Assembly (NCBI GenBank): GCA_009760855.2
Contig: WPIO01000010.1
Span: 9,211,501 to 9,275,500 of the forward strand
DNA: 64,000 nt
Direction: 5' to 3'
Source: Cristatella mucedo
Taxonomy: Eukaryota > Bryozoa > Phylactolaemata > Cristatellidae
The notes beneath the pieces are model-generated. The model was given only the letters and a program-made list of their open reading frames with translations, did not search any database and was not told where the DNA came from. A program made the translations under genes and the position numbers. Shown here piece by piece: positions 10,779 through 21,735 of this stretch (its first letter is position 1; every line of letters starts with the position of its first letter).

Positions 10779-11735
10779 CTGGCTGCATCTGCCCAGACTT
10801 CTATCAAATCAGCTTCATATCTAACACCGGTGCGAGCGCGAAGGATGCATTAAGCAGAGTTGCATACAATCGCTACGTTAGCAAGCACAACAAGTGGGAG
10901 CACCCGGCTGGTTAATGCAAAGCTCTATGAATTCAGCTTGAAAGCTAGTACAGCAGTTGTATTCGCCCAGGCTGCTTTGTGCAGAGCTCTTCGCAATCGG
11001 AAGAGAAGCTAGCGCAACAAGTGGGTGATCGAAGGCTGCATTAAGCAGAGTTGCACACAATCGCTACGTTAGCTAGCACAACAAGTGGGAGCGCCCGGCT
11101 AGTTAATGCTGAGCTCTATGAATTCAGCTTGAAGACTAGTACACAAGCTGTGCGCGCGAAGGCTGCATTAAGCAGAGCTCTGTGAAATCGGAAGAGAAGC
11201 TAGCGCAACTAGTGGGTGAGCGAAGGCTGCATTAAGCAGAGTTGCACATAATCGCTACGTTAGCTAGCACAACAAGTGGGAGCGCCCGGCTAGTTAATGC
11301 TGAGCTCTATGAATTCAGCTTGAAGACTAGTACAACAGCTGTGCGCGCGAAGGCTGCATTAAGCAGAGCTCTGTGAAATCGGAAGAGAAGCTAGCTCAAC
11401 AAGTGGATGAGCGAAGGCTGCATTAAGCAGAGTTGCATGCAATCACTGCGTTAGATAGAGCAACACATTGGAGCTCCCGGCTGGTTTATGCAGATTATAT
11501 GAATTCAGCTGGAAGTCTCGTACAATAGCTGTTCTCGCGAAGGCTGCATTAAGCAGAGCTCCGTAAAATCGGAAGAGCCGCTAGCTCAGCAAGTGGGAGG
11601 GCGAATGCTGCATTATGCAGAGCTCCGTGAAATCGGCAGGGCAGCTGGCTCGCAGTAAGTGGAAGCTCGAAGGCTGCATTAAGCAGAGCTCTGTGAAATC
11701 ACTAGGGAGGCTAGTTAGACGAGCGGTAGCTTAGG
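10779..11735. repeat. Tandem satellite array with 64-bp monomers in a 191-bp higher-order unit
   Basis: AGGCTGCATTAAGCAGAG recurs at 10842 (one mismatch), 11033, 11224 and 11415, exactly 191 bp apart. Each 191-bp unit holds three related monomers of 63, 64 and 64 bp: type A with GTTGCACACAATCGCTACG, type B with GAGCTCTATGAATTCAGC, and type C with GAGCTCTGTGAAATCGG. A partial B monomer precedes the array. The 3' end carries single C-type monomers at 11541, 11605 and 11671 (spacing 64-66 bp) with more mismatches. Confidence 0.92.
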
Positions 11736-13924
11736 GCCGTCGAGCACTACAATGAGCGGGCGCTGTCGAGAGAGCCAGTGGCTCGTGGATCGCGTCGTAG
11801 CTAAGTGCGCCGCCGAGCGCTCGCAGAGAATAGGGCCTGGCTCAGCAACAACAATCCCTATAGCAGCCGACTGGCTCCAAAGTCGCGCCTGCTACTCCAC
11901 GAGTCCTCTTCATAACGCGCGACTGCGCGAAACCGGCTTTAGAGCGATGCGATTAGGGCCGCTTTGAATGGTGATCGGATACGGCCCTCCTCGCTGCTGA
12001 AAGCCTCGGCTGTACCTGCAGCAGCCGCAGCAGCCGATCTGACTAAATGGAGCCGTCCAGGCGTGAATATTCTGCTTCGAAGCCGCTTTGCGCCGGCGCC
12101 GTCAGCGACCACAGCGGCATCAAGCTAGCAACGTCAGCTGGAACAAACGTATCGATGGCCAGAGTTCGCAGAAGCTTTTGAAATCAATTCATGTATTCCG
12201 CAAGAACGATAATAACGTCTGCTTTTGCGTGCTTGTTTATTGGTTTCTCTGGTGAATGTAGACATTTAGACGTTTGTGAGCTCACTGTGCCGATTGCCTT
12301 GCCAAAAGCAATATCCTCACCAAATCTGGTGCCTACACCAGTGGTCTTTCTAAGTAAAATCTCAGGCAAGGACAGCTAAACATCTTTTTTCTGGGAGAGA
12401 ACCCTGCCATTACAGTACGACATAGGAGGGTCCACCATTACCAAGCCCAGGCTATGGCCATTTTCAACAATATATTTAGAACGGCAGTGCTTACGACCTG
12501 ATTGACGAAACGGCAAGGTAGCACAGTGAGAGTATTGACTTTAGCATAGCCGTTGACGATCTAAAGTAGATGCTACGCAGAATTATCAGTACAAAGTCGA
12601 CAAACAAAAGAATGGTTAGGAAACTTCTGATACCCTATTGCCATTTGACAGTGAGCAAGCTAGCACAATTTCCATCGAAATAACTCTTACCATATCGCTT
12701 GACATATCGTTGTTGTAGTGAGACATCATCTTCTGTCTGCAGCTCAGTCTTCAGCACAGCCACCGGTCCTCAGCACAGCTCAGGGAGCAGAAAGCAGCAG
12801 CTTCCTGAGCGAGGTCAGCAATTATATAGGCCAGAGGTCTTTTATTATGCAAATTAGACGCTCGGTTAAATTCTTTCAGGAAATCTCTCCTATCGACACC
12901 GCTCACCCGTTGCCCACATCCCAATTTAATTTAAATAATATATTACGCTAAGTTACTCAATTAGTCCAACGCTGTGTATCGGCTCTAAAGCGCCTGGGTC
13001 AGTTCGCCGGAAGTACTTTTCGCCGAGCAGCTTGCCTTTTAAGGAATGAAGCATCTGTTGCCTTGGAGAATGGCTGTGACGCCCAAACGCAGCAACCAGC
13101 CGTTCATAACATCGCTACCTTGCTTACGACCCACTAGTTGTGCGAATAGTGACTGCTAAAATAATGTTATACACGAAGCATGCCTACGGGCGCTAATATA
13201 GTAGCCTGTCCTATACAGTAGTCTCCGGCTAAGGCTTTAGGCTTTGACCAATGCTTCCGCTCCTCCAAATCTTCCTGCAAACTTTCCTCCGGCCACCCTT
13301 TCGATGGTCGGCCAGGTCCCGCCTGAATCGGCTTTTGGGTCCAACTTTCGCATAAATTTACAAGCGAGCTGCAAACAAACAAAATGCGTTTCAAAAATCG
13401 GCTTCAATATTCACACAAATAAGGATCATTAAGAAAAGCGATATGCCCCGTCGCGGTCCTGTATCCCTGCGGCCCTGGCGTCCTTTGTAGTGACCAGCTG
13501 CACATTCCCCCCCCCAGCGCGCAGCCCGGATCCTCTTGCCAGTGTGCTGGTGGTATTTTATCGACTGGAGGGATAACGTACTTCCAGCAAGTCTACTGGC
13601 TGTCTCTTCAAGTTTATCCTAACAGTCAAACGTTCGCAGCAGTTTTAGTCAGAATCGGCTACACATCAGTCTAGATATCATTCGCGTCTCCTGATTTTTA
13701 CTAGTAAGCAAACAGTTTCGTCATTATCAAGGTTAGGCAGCACGAAGCGCCCGAGTCGTGCGATATTCGGCTCAGTAGTGCACCACGGGCTTTGAGTGCG
13801 GCAGTTCAGCTCCGCCTCGATATTTCAATGAGAGCTGTACGCGCAATGGTTGCCACTGGCTACCCGTGCCTCTCTACGGCCGTCGAATAGACTGCACTAC
13901 GCCAAGGGAAATTACTGCACATAG
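11736..13924. other. No gene recognised
   Basis: Positions 11750-12130 are GC-rich with a 71-codon plus-strand ORF lacking motifs. Positions 12700-12950 hold a Ser/Gln/Ala-rich ORF of 77 codons. Neither has supporting splice context. A run of C lies at about 13508. Confidence 0.4.
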
Positions 13925-14157
13925 TCAGGTAGGGGCGTCTTCGTCGGCGTCGGCTGCGCGTATCGACGCAGCGTCTGCGACTTGCCGGCCGCGCTCCGAG
14001 GTTCGGCTTTGTCGGAAATTTCCATGCGTCGGGTCGTTCCGAGTGCTGAAAGTTTTGTCTGATGACTCCAGCTCATTAGCCGCCGGTGAGCACTCGTTGC
14101 GGCAATAAGTCCATTCTGTCAGGCACCCCACTGCCGTACGCCGTAAAAAAGTGGCAA
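13925..14157 (-). CDS. Third C-terminal exon of the Frizzled-CRD family (alternative or orphan)
   Basis: The minus-strand open frame runs from acceptor ACATGTGCAG (first base 14157), or an internal acceptor at 14130, to a stop at 13925. Both acceptors give phase 1, as in the last exons of genes 1 and 2. It contains VGCLTEWTYCRNECSPAANE; the W-x2-C-x3-C element resembles NWRRCKASC of gene 1 and DTCAQAC of gene 2. A polar tail follows, ending AADADEDAPT. It lies 1.1 kb downstream of the last exon of gene 1, so it could be an alternative last exon of gene 1, or the remains of a third paralogue. The residue equivalent to the C-x6-C partner is not matched. Confidence 0.45.
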
Positions 14158-15261
14158 CTGCACATGTTAAGTCTCCAATTGCAACTGAGGTGGAAACTTC
14201 TGTGAACCCACATTAATACAAAACCATCGTTAAAAAGCATTTCGACGGCGCACTTCGGATAATGCGCTATAAGGCAGCGAAGACATTTAGTCTAGGAGAC
14301 CGGAAGTCCTACTGCTTCCGTTTCAGTAACTCTCCAACTATTTTGCCGCACAGTTTAAAACTCTCATTAGTTGGAAGTGTACATAAGCCCTGATGCATAA
14401 TGCAATACGTAAATAAGTGTACGTATTGATATATAGTACGTTCTAACGTAGGCGGTTGCCACACCAAGGGTGTAGGGGAGAGGCAGTTTGGATGCAGCCC
14501 TACTTAAAAAAGAAAGGTACGTGCCTGAGAATGCTCTAGTCAAGAGCTGGGCTGGAAGCGTTAAATGTACAGCCTGATTCTCAGACTTGCAGTTTTAACT
14601 GCAATATACGTCGTCGTGTAGCGTAACCTAGCGTAACATACCTCCGTCAGTCACTCCATAAAGCCACATGGACGGAGTACTTATTACGCTGGAGAGTTTT
14701 CCAAAGCTCACTCAAAGCCTAAGCGCAGTGTTTCGGGGGCCTTTTCGTCACGTGCTCACGAAAACACCTGTTTGATTATGACTATTGTTCATTATTTGGT
14801 TTCGCATGCTGAAACTGTGCTTGCTATTGCCACTTATCAGCTCGTATAGTGTTTCCAGCTAAGGTGTACTGCCTAGTAAGCGGTTCAGTATCCTTCACCG
14901 CCATAAAATTGTGTGGTATCATTCTTCTTAAAACTGAGAAGCAGCCATGTGATTGAGTACTTACCAGTTTGTTGCCAATGCAGCTGAGTGGGTTAAAAGA
15001 AACACAGCCAACGTTTCATCGCCCAAAATTTATTCTACGATCAATTTCGCGTCGAAAAGACATAAGAAGTAGCCAAACTCAAAACAGCAGAAATGAAGCA
15101 CGACGGTTGCGGATGACGGAGCCATTCGCATAGCGAGTGCACTATCGGAGCTGGTGCTCTAGCTCACGTGCTGGCTCACTATTGAACCAAAAAACCGAAC
15201 ACCTAATACCTAAGAGCTACATTGGGCGGACAGGCAGGAGGCCAAGCGGCGAGCACTGCTG

Positions 15262-15455
15262 CTAGATCTTAGTGCTGCCATCGCCGGAGCCCGAGCCCGA
15301 TGCTCTAAGACCATCCTCCTCGTCGTCAATGCTGTAGTTGGCATTTTCCCAGTCGATGCTCTGGTGGAAGCAGCTCGCTTTGCACCGCCTCCAATTGCGA
15401 GCCGGAAGCACCCCTCCTTCCGGCAGCAAGGCGACCAGGCAGCCCAGACGGACGA
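15262..15455 (-). CDS. Frizzled-CRD type II membrane protein, gene 1, last exon
   Basis: Acceptor GCGTTTCAG, phase 1. It completes the CRD: with the preceding exon it restores C-L-S-E-C-E-L-V-R-L-G-C (C-x3-C-x6-C), then gives NWRRCKASCFHQ. The C-terminal tail is acidic and glycine/serine-rich (SIDDEEDGLRASGSGSGDGS) and ends TKI before TAG at 15262-15264. The tail has no hydrophobic anchor. Codons 214-276 of the assembled 276-residue partial chain. Confidence 0.82.
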
Positions 15456-15612
15456 CTGAAACGCAGCGCGAGCGCCCCGGATCTCAATCAGCGTTCAAAA
15501 GCCCACTATTTCGCTGCTCGCCGACCAGCGTCTAGCGGCAGCGCTGCCATGCTGCAGTGGCTCGAAGCCGGTAATGCGGTCGGCCTGTTATTTGCATGGC
15601 GCCACAACTCAC

Positions 15613-15875
15613 GCTCGCACTCGGATAGGCACTGCTCCTTCTTCATCCACAAGATATCTCTGGGTCCGCTGGCGCACACTGGAGCCTCAGTGAGGCATAT
15701 GAGTTTCAGCTTCTCGAGGTGGCATTCGAGGGACCGGCTGGGAATCGAGTGAAACTCACTGCGGGTGCAGCCGCGCAGCTGCGACTTGGCAGTGCTCGAG
15801 GTGTGCTGGTAGTGTACGAACCTTTTACACTGGGCTATAACATCGTGACACATTTCGACGCTTCGAATTTGGCGC
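15613..15875 (-). CDS. Frizzled-CRD type II membrane protein, gene 1, CRD exon
   Basis: Acceptor TTATTCTTTAG, donor GTGAGT, start phase 2 and end phase 1, exactly as in gene 2. The peptide begins RQIRSVEMC and shows C-x6-C (CHDVIAQC), a Tyr-x2-Thr element (YQHT), then C-x8-C-x6-C (CHLEKLKLIC, then LTEAPVC) and C-x3-C (CLSEC). The CRD spans about Cys134 to Cys241 of the partial chain. Odd points: an extra cysteine (LRGC) in the middle, and a less canonical 'C..LxYxxT' element than gene 2, so the fold may be modified. The domain is predicted to be extracellular. Known Frizzled CRDs bind Wnts or other lipids; whether this one does is unknown. Confidence 0.85.
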
Positions 15876-16154
15876 CTAAAGAATAATACAAAAACAGCAA
15901 TTAACTGTATTACCAGATGCGGTGGTGGAGGTGATCGCAAACCTTACAAATCAAGGTATGCAGTATGTATGACTTGAAACATCTCATCAACATCAACGCA
16001 GGAAAATTGAGCTTTGCCTCTAGAATTAGAGACTAACGAGCAACACCGTCGCCCTCAGAATAACTTCCGTTAGAAAAAATTGCATGCTAAGAGAGTCTGG
16101 GCTAGGGAAATTTCACGGCAGACTAATGCAGGGCCTATTGAGAAGGTGCTACTA

Positions 16155-16230
16155 CAACCACTATTACTACTAATAAATTGGTATAGCCCCCTCAGAGAAC
16201 TAAAGCTCTCCCTATAATATGTACAGATGC
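16155..16230 (-). mobile_element. LINE-A/SINE-A 3' tail fragment in gene 1 intron 2
   Basis: A minus-strand tail hairpin with ATT repeats: ATTACTACTAATAAATTGGT precedes ATAGCCCCCTCAGAGAACT and AAAGCTCTCCC. Confidence 0.65.
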
Positions 16231-16322
16231 TGTAGAGAAGGCATGGCCAAATAATTTGTGTTGCAATTCAAAATGTGATAGGGCATAACATCGTTGGTTG
16301 TGGCATAAACAGGGTTTGTTCA

Positions 16323-16498
16323 GCCGTGATGGTCCACTAAGTAAAGGGTCTGCTCTTCACGACCAAGGTCCTGAGGTTGTGGGTACGAATCATGCGTTGG
16401 GCGATCATTGGTTGCCACTGCCAGTGGTGGTGATTGCCTTTAAGGTTCTTCTGCCTCTATACAAAAGAGGCTGTTAAATCTGCTTGTATGTTTTAACA
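16323..16498 (+). mobile_element. SINE-B in gene 1 intron 2
   Basis: GCCGTGATGGTCCACTAAGT head, AGGTTGTGGGTACGAATC box B region, GTGGTGATTGCCTTTAAGG body and AGAGGCTGTTAAATCTGC end. Antisense to gene 1. Confidence 0.75.
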
Positions 16499-17058
16499 TG
16501 TAGATATAGTTAGAAGTGGCAGGCGCAGTGGCAGCACGAACAAGCACACAAAAGACCTAGCTAATGCAATAAGCCATGACATCTCCAACTGATAAGATAG
16601 GGTATCAACAAACTCACCCGTTTATGTCTAGCTATGACGCCACTACTCAAAGTTTAGCCTGATGGCAGCCTTATGACCTAGTTTAAAGACCCATTTAGCA
16701 AAGCTCGTGCAGTCGGCTGGTCTGGAAAAAAATGTCTCTAGCCTCCAAAGGCTGGCTGTGCTCTGGAGCTTAGCTGACAGGCAGTCATTATATTTGACTC
16801 TCTCCACGACCCCCGCTTTACAATCAGCATTGCCAGTCCTGTAGTCCCCCTTTGAGCGATGACAAGCTTTTTTTGCCCCCAAAGCCGGGTGGCTATCTTA
16901 GGAGTCGGTTAGCCTTCTCCTGCTTGGTAGCCTACTAGCTTTGTCACCGTGGGTTTTTCGGCTCGCCACATGCGTTATCTGGAAGATATTCTAATGCCAC
17001 TAAACCATCATCATGAAAAAGACAAGGCACGATTCGCGAACCGGTCGTGATAGCTCAC

Positions 17059-17233
17059 CTGGACGTCATGGTCCCATTGGCCATCAGCTCTTCGTTAAAA
17101 GTAGCCCGGAAGTCAGTCGGCACTTGCTCAGCAGAGGCAACCAATCCGTTATCCTCATATCCATTGAGCTGTCCAGGTCTCTTGAAGTCCATAGCGTTAT
17201 GTTCAATGATGTGTTCATCCATTTTATCCGAAT
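17059..17233 (-). CDS. Frizzled-CRD type II membrane protein, gene 1, stalk exon
   Basis: Acceptor CTTCGCGCGCAG, donor GTGAGC, start phase 1 and end phase 2. It encodes about 58 polar residues with no cysteines (SDKMDEHIIEHNAMDFKRPG and on to NEELMANGTMTSR), including an NGT sequon. It links the transmembrane helix to the CRD, so it is read as the extracellular stalk. Skipping it would shift the frame of the transmembrane exon relative to the CRD exon. Gene 2 has a 17-residue equivalent. Confidence 0.75.
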
Positions 17234-17898
17234 CTGCGCGCGAAGACGAGAGCTCAAACACGGCCAATCGACAGAGAGATCAAACTTCTTAACGGCGTCC
17301 AGCCGGCAGTGACTGCGGCTCAAAAAGCTTTACCAATCGATGCGCTCGCAGTTACAGCTGCTCTCCTCAATGCCTTGAAATTTTAAAGCTCGTTGTGATG
17401 AAGAAGGCACTAACAATGATCTCGTTATCAGAATAGGCACCGGTAAGAAATCCAACAATGCTCAACCTAATTGAAACTACACTAAAAGCGTACTAGAATA
17501 AGCAGCCAGTAATCAATGCCTGACCAAGACCACCGCTGGAGAGCTAAATAGCTTTGATTAATCGTGTCATGACGAAAGTTTGCGGTTTCTTACGATGGTT
17601 GTGACAAACTAAGTGAATAAATAAATGTTTGAGTCTCCGTCTCGCTAGCTCAAAATTATTAAATTGGTACTTCGGGATTGCTAAGCTGCAGTGACGCATA
17701 TCGAACACAATCACAGCTGATGTCATATTTCGCAATCACTGGATAACTTCATTAGCCTAGTGAAAACGAATTAACGAGAACAGTCTTACTAACAAAGCCT
17801 TGATTAATTCCATTGCAAAGAAGCAAAGGTGAAGGACAATGGAGAAGAGAATGGCAGAAATATTAGCACGAGAGTGAACATTATTGTCATGAAAGGCA

Positions 17899-18400
17899 GA
17901 ACTGTACCCAGGCTAGGTGCGGTTGGCTAGGACAGGATGGCTGTAATGTGGTACGGGTCACCGACTAGGCCGTGTTGTGGCTAGTGTATTTCGAGTTCCC
18001 TCTGTAGTGTGTTCGTGACCCCCTCCCCCGTGAGCAGGCGTCTTTCGGAGGAAGCTCTTCGGGAGGGCCACAAACACGTTACAGGATGAACTCGGAATAT
18101 ACAAGCAACCACAACGAGCGTTCTATCCAGCTCCGCTCGGGCCTTGGGTACTCGTCGCCTCCGCGTGCGTGGCTGCATCGCCGGAGCACGACTTCACCCA
18201 TCCAGGTGCATAACTCGGCGAGGCCGGGAGCCTCCAACACTGTGACTTACTCAGCCAACTTCCCTTACCCAAGAGCCCTGGTGACCTCTCATCACTGCAC
18301 ATCTGGCAATGCCCATAGGTCAGACTCGGCCTAGCCGGTGACCAGTACCACATTACAGCCATCCTGTCCTAGCCAACCGAACCTGGCCTGGGTACAGAAC
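17899..18400. mobile_element. Inverted-repeat (MITE-like) element with ~74-bp arms in gene 1 intron 1
   Basis: The left arm 17899-17972 (GAACTGTACCCAGGCTAGG to CCGACTAGGCCG) is the reverse complement of the right arm 18327-18400 (CGGCCTAGCCGGTGACCAG to CCTGGGTACAGAAC) with only a few mismatches. The 354-bp interior is GC-rich and has no transposase-like ORF. Termini resemble CTGTACCCAGGC. No clear target-site duplication was seen, so family assignment is open. Confidence 0.85.
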
Positions 18401-18931
18401 TATGAATTGTAGAACTGAGTTTCACAATTAAATACATACTCACAAGCATCTGCCACTAATAACCTTTAGATGATAGTAAGAAACGTGCGAATGATTTCGC
18501 TATGAGTACACTAGGGCACGATACGCAATGAGGCTAATAGTGCTGTAGCAGCTCAATTATGCATGAAAGATCTGTAATTCGGAGTACTTTGATTTAGTGT
18601 TGGTCAGAGCGCACTTCGGCTTTCACATGCATGCTTAACCAATAGCCTCATTACCCGAGCAACAGACAGAAGGAAAAGTGGGAATGATTGGTGAACTAGG
18701 AGTTTGGCTTGTCGTGTTTGCAATCCCACAAGTACATAGTATAACTCTAAAGAAAGCTGGGGATATAGTATGGCAGTTATTAAGCTATGTACATCATTAA
18801 TATATCAATTCTAGGGAGACGGGATAGAACGAATCAACTCTAACCCGTCGTATGGCGAGCAAATGCCATAAAGTAAGACAAATCAAGTATCAATGAGTCA
18901 TTTCAAAGCCAACAACAAACCAACACCTTAC

Positions 18932-19130
18932 CGTAGTGGTACTTCACCATGTACGTAGCAATGAATCCAGCAATAAGTGAGAAAAAGAGCGCTATCATAA
19001 AAGTCATCCAGACGGTTCGGCCGTAATTTTGGAACATGTACGCCAACCACGTCATCTTCCGCCGGATCGTCAATTTCCAGCTCCCATTCAGTAAAGCAGT
19101 TCTCGCCGAGGCGTTCACCAATACAGAGTT
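18932..19130 (-). CDS. Frizzled-CRD type II membrane protein, gene 1, transmembrane exon
   Basis: Acceptor CCGTTCTAG at phase 0, donor GTAAGG at phase 1. Residues 1-66 of the partial chain: NASARTALLNGSW, basic KLTIRRK, then the hydrophobic segment VWMTFMIALFFSLIAGFIAT (about 40-62) and VKYHY. A type II orientation is inferred. It is paralogous to 9507-9717. A second frame through this exon is also open, but only this frame links to the stalk exon and matches gene 2. The first coding exon lies further upstream (above 19.13 kb) and was not identified. Confidence 0.8.
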
Positions 19131-21735
19131 CTAGAACGGACAAAATATACAAAAGTATACAGTCTATTTGAAGGAGAGTCATTTACTTTACCTTTTCACT
19201 TACATTAAACTGCGTCATAGTAGAGGAGCAACATTATTTCGTGGATGCTGCTATTACTACAGCTAAGAGTAGTTTTATTTTGGTAGAACTTATCAAGCAG
19301 ATGCTGCAAAACAGTTCAAACGACAGCTTTCAAACAGATGCAACTTCATCAGAATCCAAGAGCAAATTTTTAAGTCCTAACCACAAGTAAGGCGTCATTC
19401 CTACCGCAGATTTGGTCGTTTGTTTGGTGACAGGATTTCGAGGGCGAAACAGGATCTCGTCTTTCGACAAGAACTGGATAGACAAACTCAATCGTCTTGG
19501 ATCTTAAGACAAAATCGTTTTGCCCAGCGGTAGTTTAGTTCTGCATATTTCTGAAGTGGCGAATTCATCCCTCTATACAGAGCCTCGCTAATTAAACCCC
19601 ATGCTGCACGATCGGTAGCTTACTGAAGAACGGTCTTATAACTGGGGCAGGAAGTCATTATAGTCACGCCCATGGTCACCGACTAAGCACTCGCCTTAGC
19701 AACACTGCCCTGTAACTACCAATACGTAAAGTGTTATGGCATGCTGTCTAATTACACAATAAATATAGATAAAAATAAATTATTATCCCACTATTTTTTC
19801 AATAAAAGCTTCCACGTACTCTTATTAAGCCGGAACCCCAGTATTCAGAAGCCACTTCCTCTCGCTATTCGCCTGGGCGTTAGCAACGGGCTGAGCCAAG
19901 GCAACGAAAGCCTGGCCGTTTGCGATCTAGCTAGCGAGGCTAAAATCATGCAAGAATTTATTTTATATTCTGTAATAGCATGCACAACGCATTGTTATGG
20001 GGTAGATGACATGACTGGTACTATCAAATGCAAGACCACTGTCAATGAAAACCGTCGCCCATAGATACCACAGCCCATAGATACCAACGACTACGGTCAC
20101 CAGGAAGCGCTTGTTAATCTGGTTTGCTGGCGCCAAATCTTAGGCGAGCTAAATTCAGAACGAGCCTTTTGTACAACAGTTGCATTAAAATATATTTAAA
20201 TCTTTAACAAAGTATTTGTATCAAGTTCACGCGATCAAACTGTATTATGTAGCAAGCGCCCTTAGCAACCATGGTGAGTCAATGATATCTGGGTCACGAT
20301 GGGTCTTCAGTCATACTAGCAGATTGCACGAACTAAAAGTGGTCTTGTAATAGCGAGGTGCAGTGCTGGTGTAATAATTTGAAAATTATACACCACTTAG
20401 GGTGGCCGCTTTCAAAAATGTATCACGACTAGACGAAACCTTGCTACAGAAATTGGCTAGGCACACTCTTAAAACTGAGTGGCTTTACTGGCGTTTTGCT
20501 ATGGTGATAAATTTGAAAAAACCCTGTGACTATTTAGTTGATCGTGTTAGAGCCACGGCCTACGGTTTATCGTGAAACTTTAGGCTATTGTGCAGTGTTC
20601 GACTGGAAGTCACACATCTTACGAGTAGTTTCGAAACGAGGCTACATATTTTCTGCCATCGAGAACAAGATCTTGTTGCCACCCCATGAATTAAATTCAG
20701 CAACGCGTACAGCATACTTTCAAATTCATTAAAGTCAGGATGATATCAGCATAGCCAAGCAATAACGACGAGCTTCATGGTTCTTGCTCAAAGATGTGCT
20801 AACGGATGGGATCTAGCCTCGATTTGATGACCGATACTGTAATCGGTCTAGTGACAAAATTAGTCAACAAATTTGAAATCAAGTAGAGTTAATCGTCGCT
20901 TAATGAACAAGCCATTTGTTATCGCCGCGCCCGTCGTTACCAAACAAGCAATCTCCGTAGCAATACTGCTCTTAACTACCAAAAGGTTAACTGTAGTTAA
21001 TTATTGGTAGATAAGCACTTATTCAGTAATTGTCACTAAAGACATTTTTGATCCTGCTATTTGTCCTGTTAAAACTCCCAAGAGTGCCGAAGAGCACTAG
21101 TTCACCAAGGATAAAACTCACCAGGAGCAGATCATAATCAGAGAAGTAGACATGATCCGTGATCTTGTGGTCTGACTGGTCGGTTTTCGTTGGCCCCTTT
21201 GCCTTGTGAGCACATGGTCAAGGTTAAGTGACTTAATTTTATGCATAGCTCTAATGCCACACTCAATCACCTGGCTCCACTACCAGACTGTCTCAAGTCT
21301 CGTGATTTTTTCTGTCTTTCCTGCCTGTTGGATCAAACATTAGTACACATGCACATGCATTTCACGAGGAAGGTGGCCAATGCGTTGCAAAACACATGTA
21401 TGCACACCATCCGGGTATCGCGCTATTTCGTATTCTCGTTGAGCTCTCTTCCAAGAAGTCCCACAGTGCTACCTAACTGCCTCATCCACAAGTTGGTATA
21501 CTGGGAAACCTAGGTAAACAGTGAGCACCGTTGAGCATTGACCCTTCGGTGTGTACAGCCGTAGAGGTAGGAAAAATCCTAACTTTATGCATGCACCACG
21601 CACTTGGCCAACGCCTGAGTCGCAGGGTAGCTGCCTCGGTCTGACAGCCAGCCGATGGTAGCGGTGGTGTCTGGTATCGGTACTTGCAGCTATGACTCAG
21701 CACTTAGCAGCCTTATTGTAGCCAGAGCTATCGAA
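19131..21735. other. Upstream flank of gene 1; nothing recognised
   Basis: AT-rich sequence without motif-bearing ORFs. A small tandem duplication (CCCATAGATACCA twice) lies at about 20058-20085. The 5' exon of gene 1 may lie here or in the CpG-rich segment that follows. Confidence 0.35.

Noticed and set aside
18928-19182. 84-codon second frame through the gene 1 transmembrane exon as the main product
   Set aside because: It does not link to the stalk exon, and gene 2 has no equivalent peptide. The other frame is conserved between paralogues.
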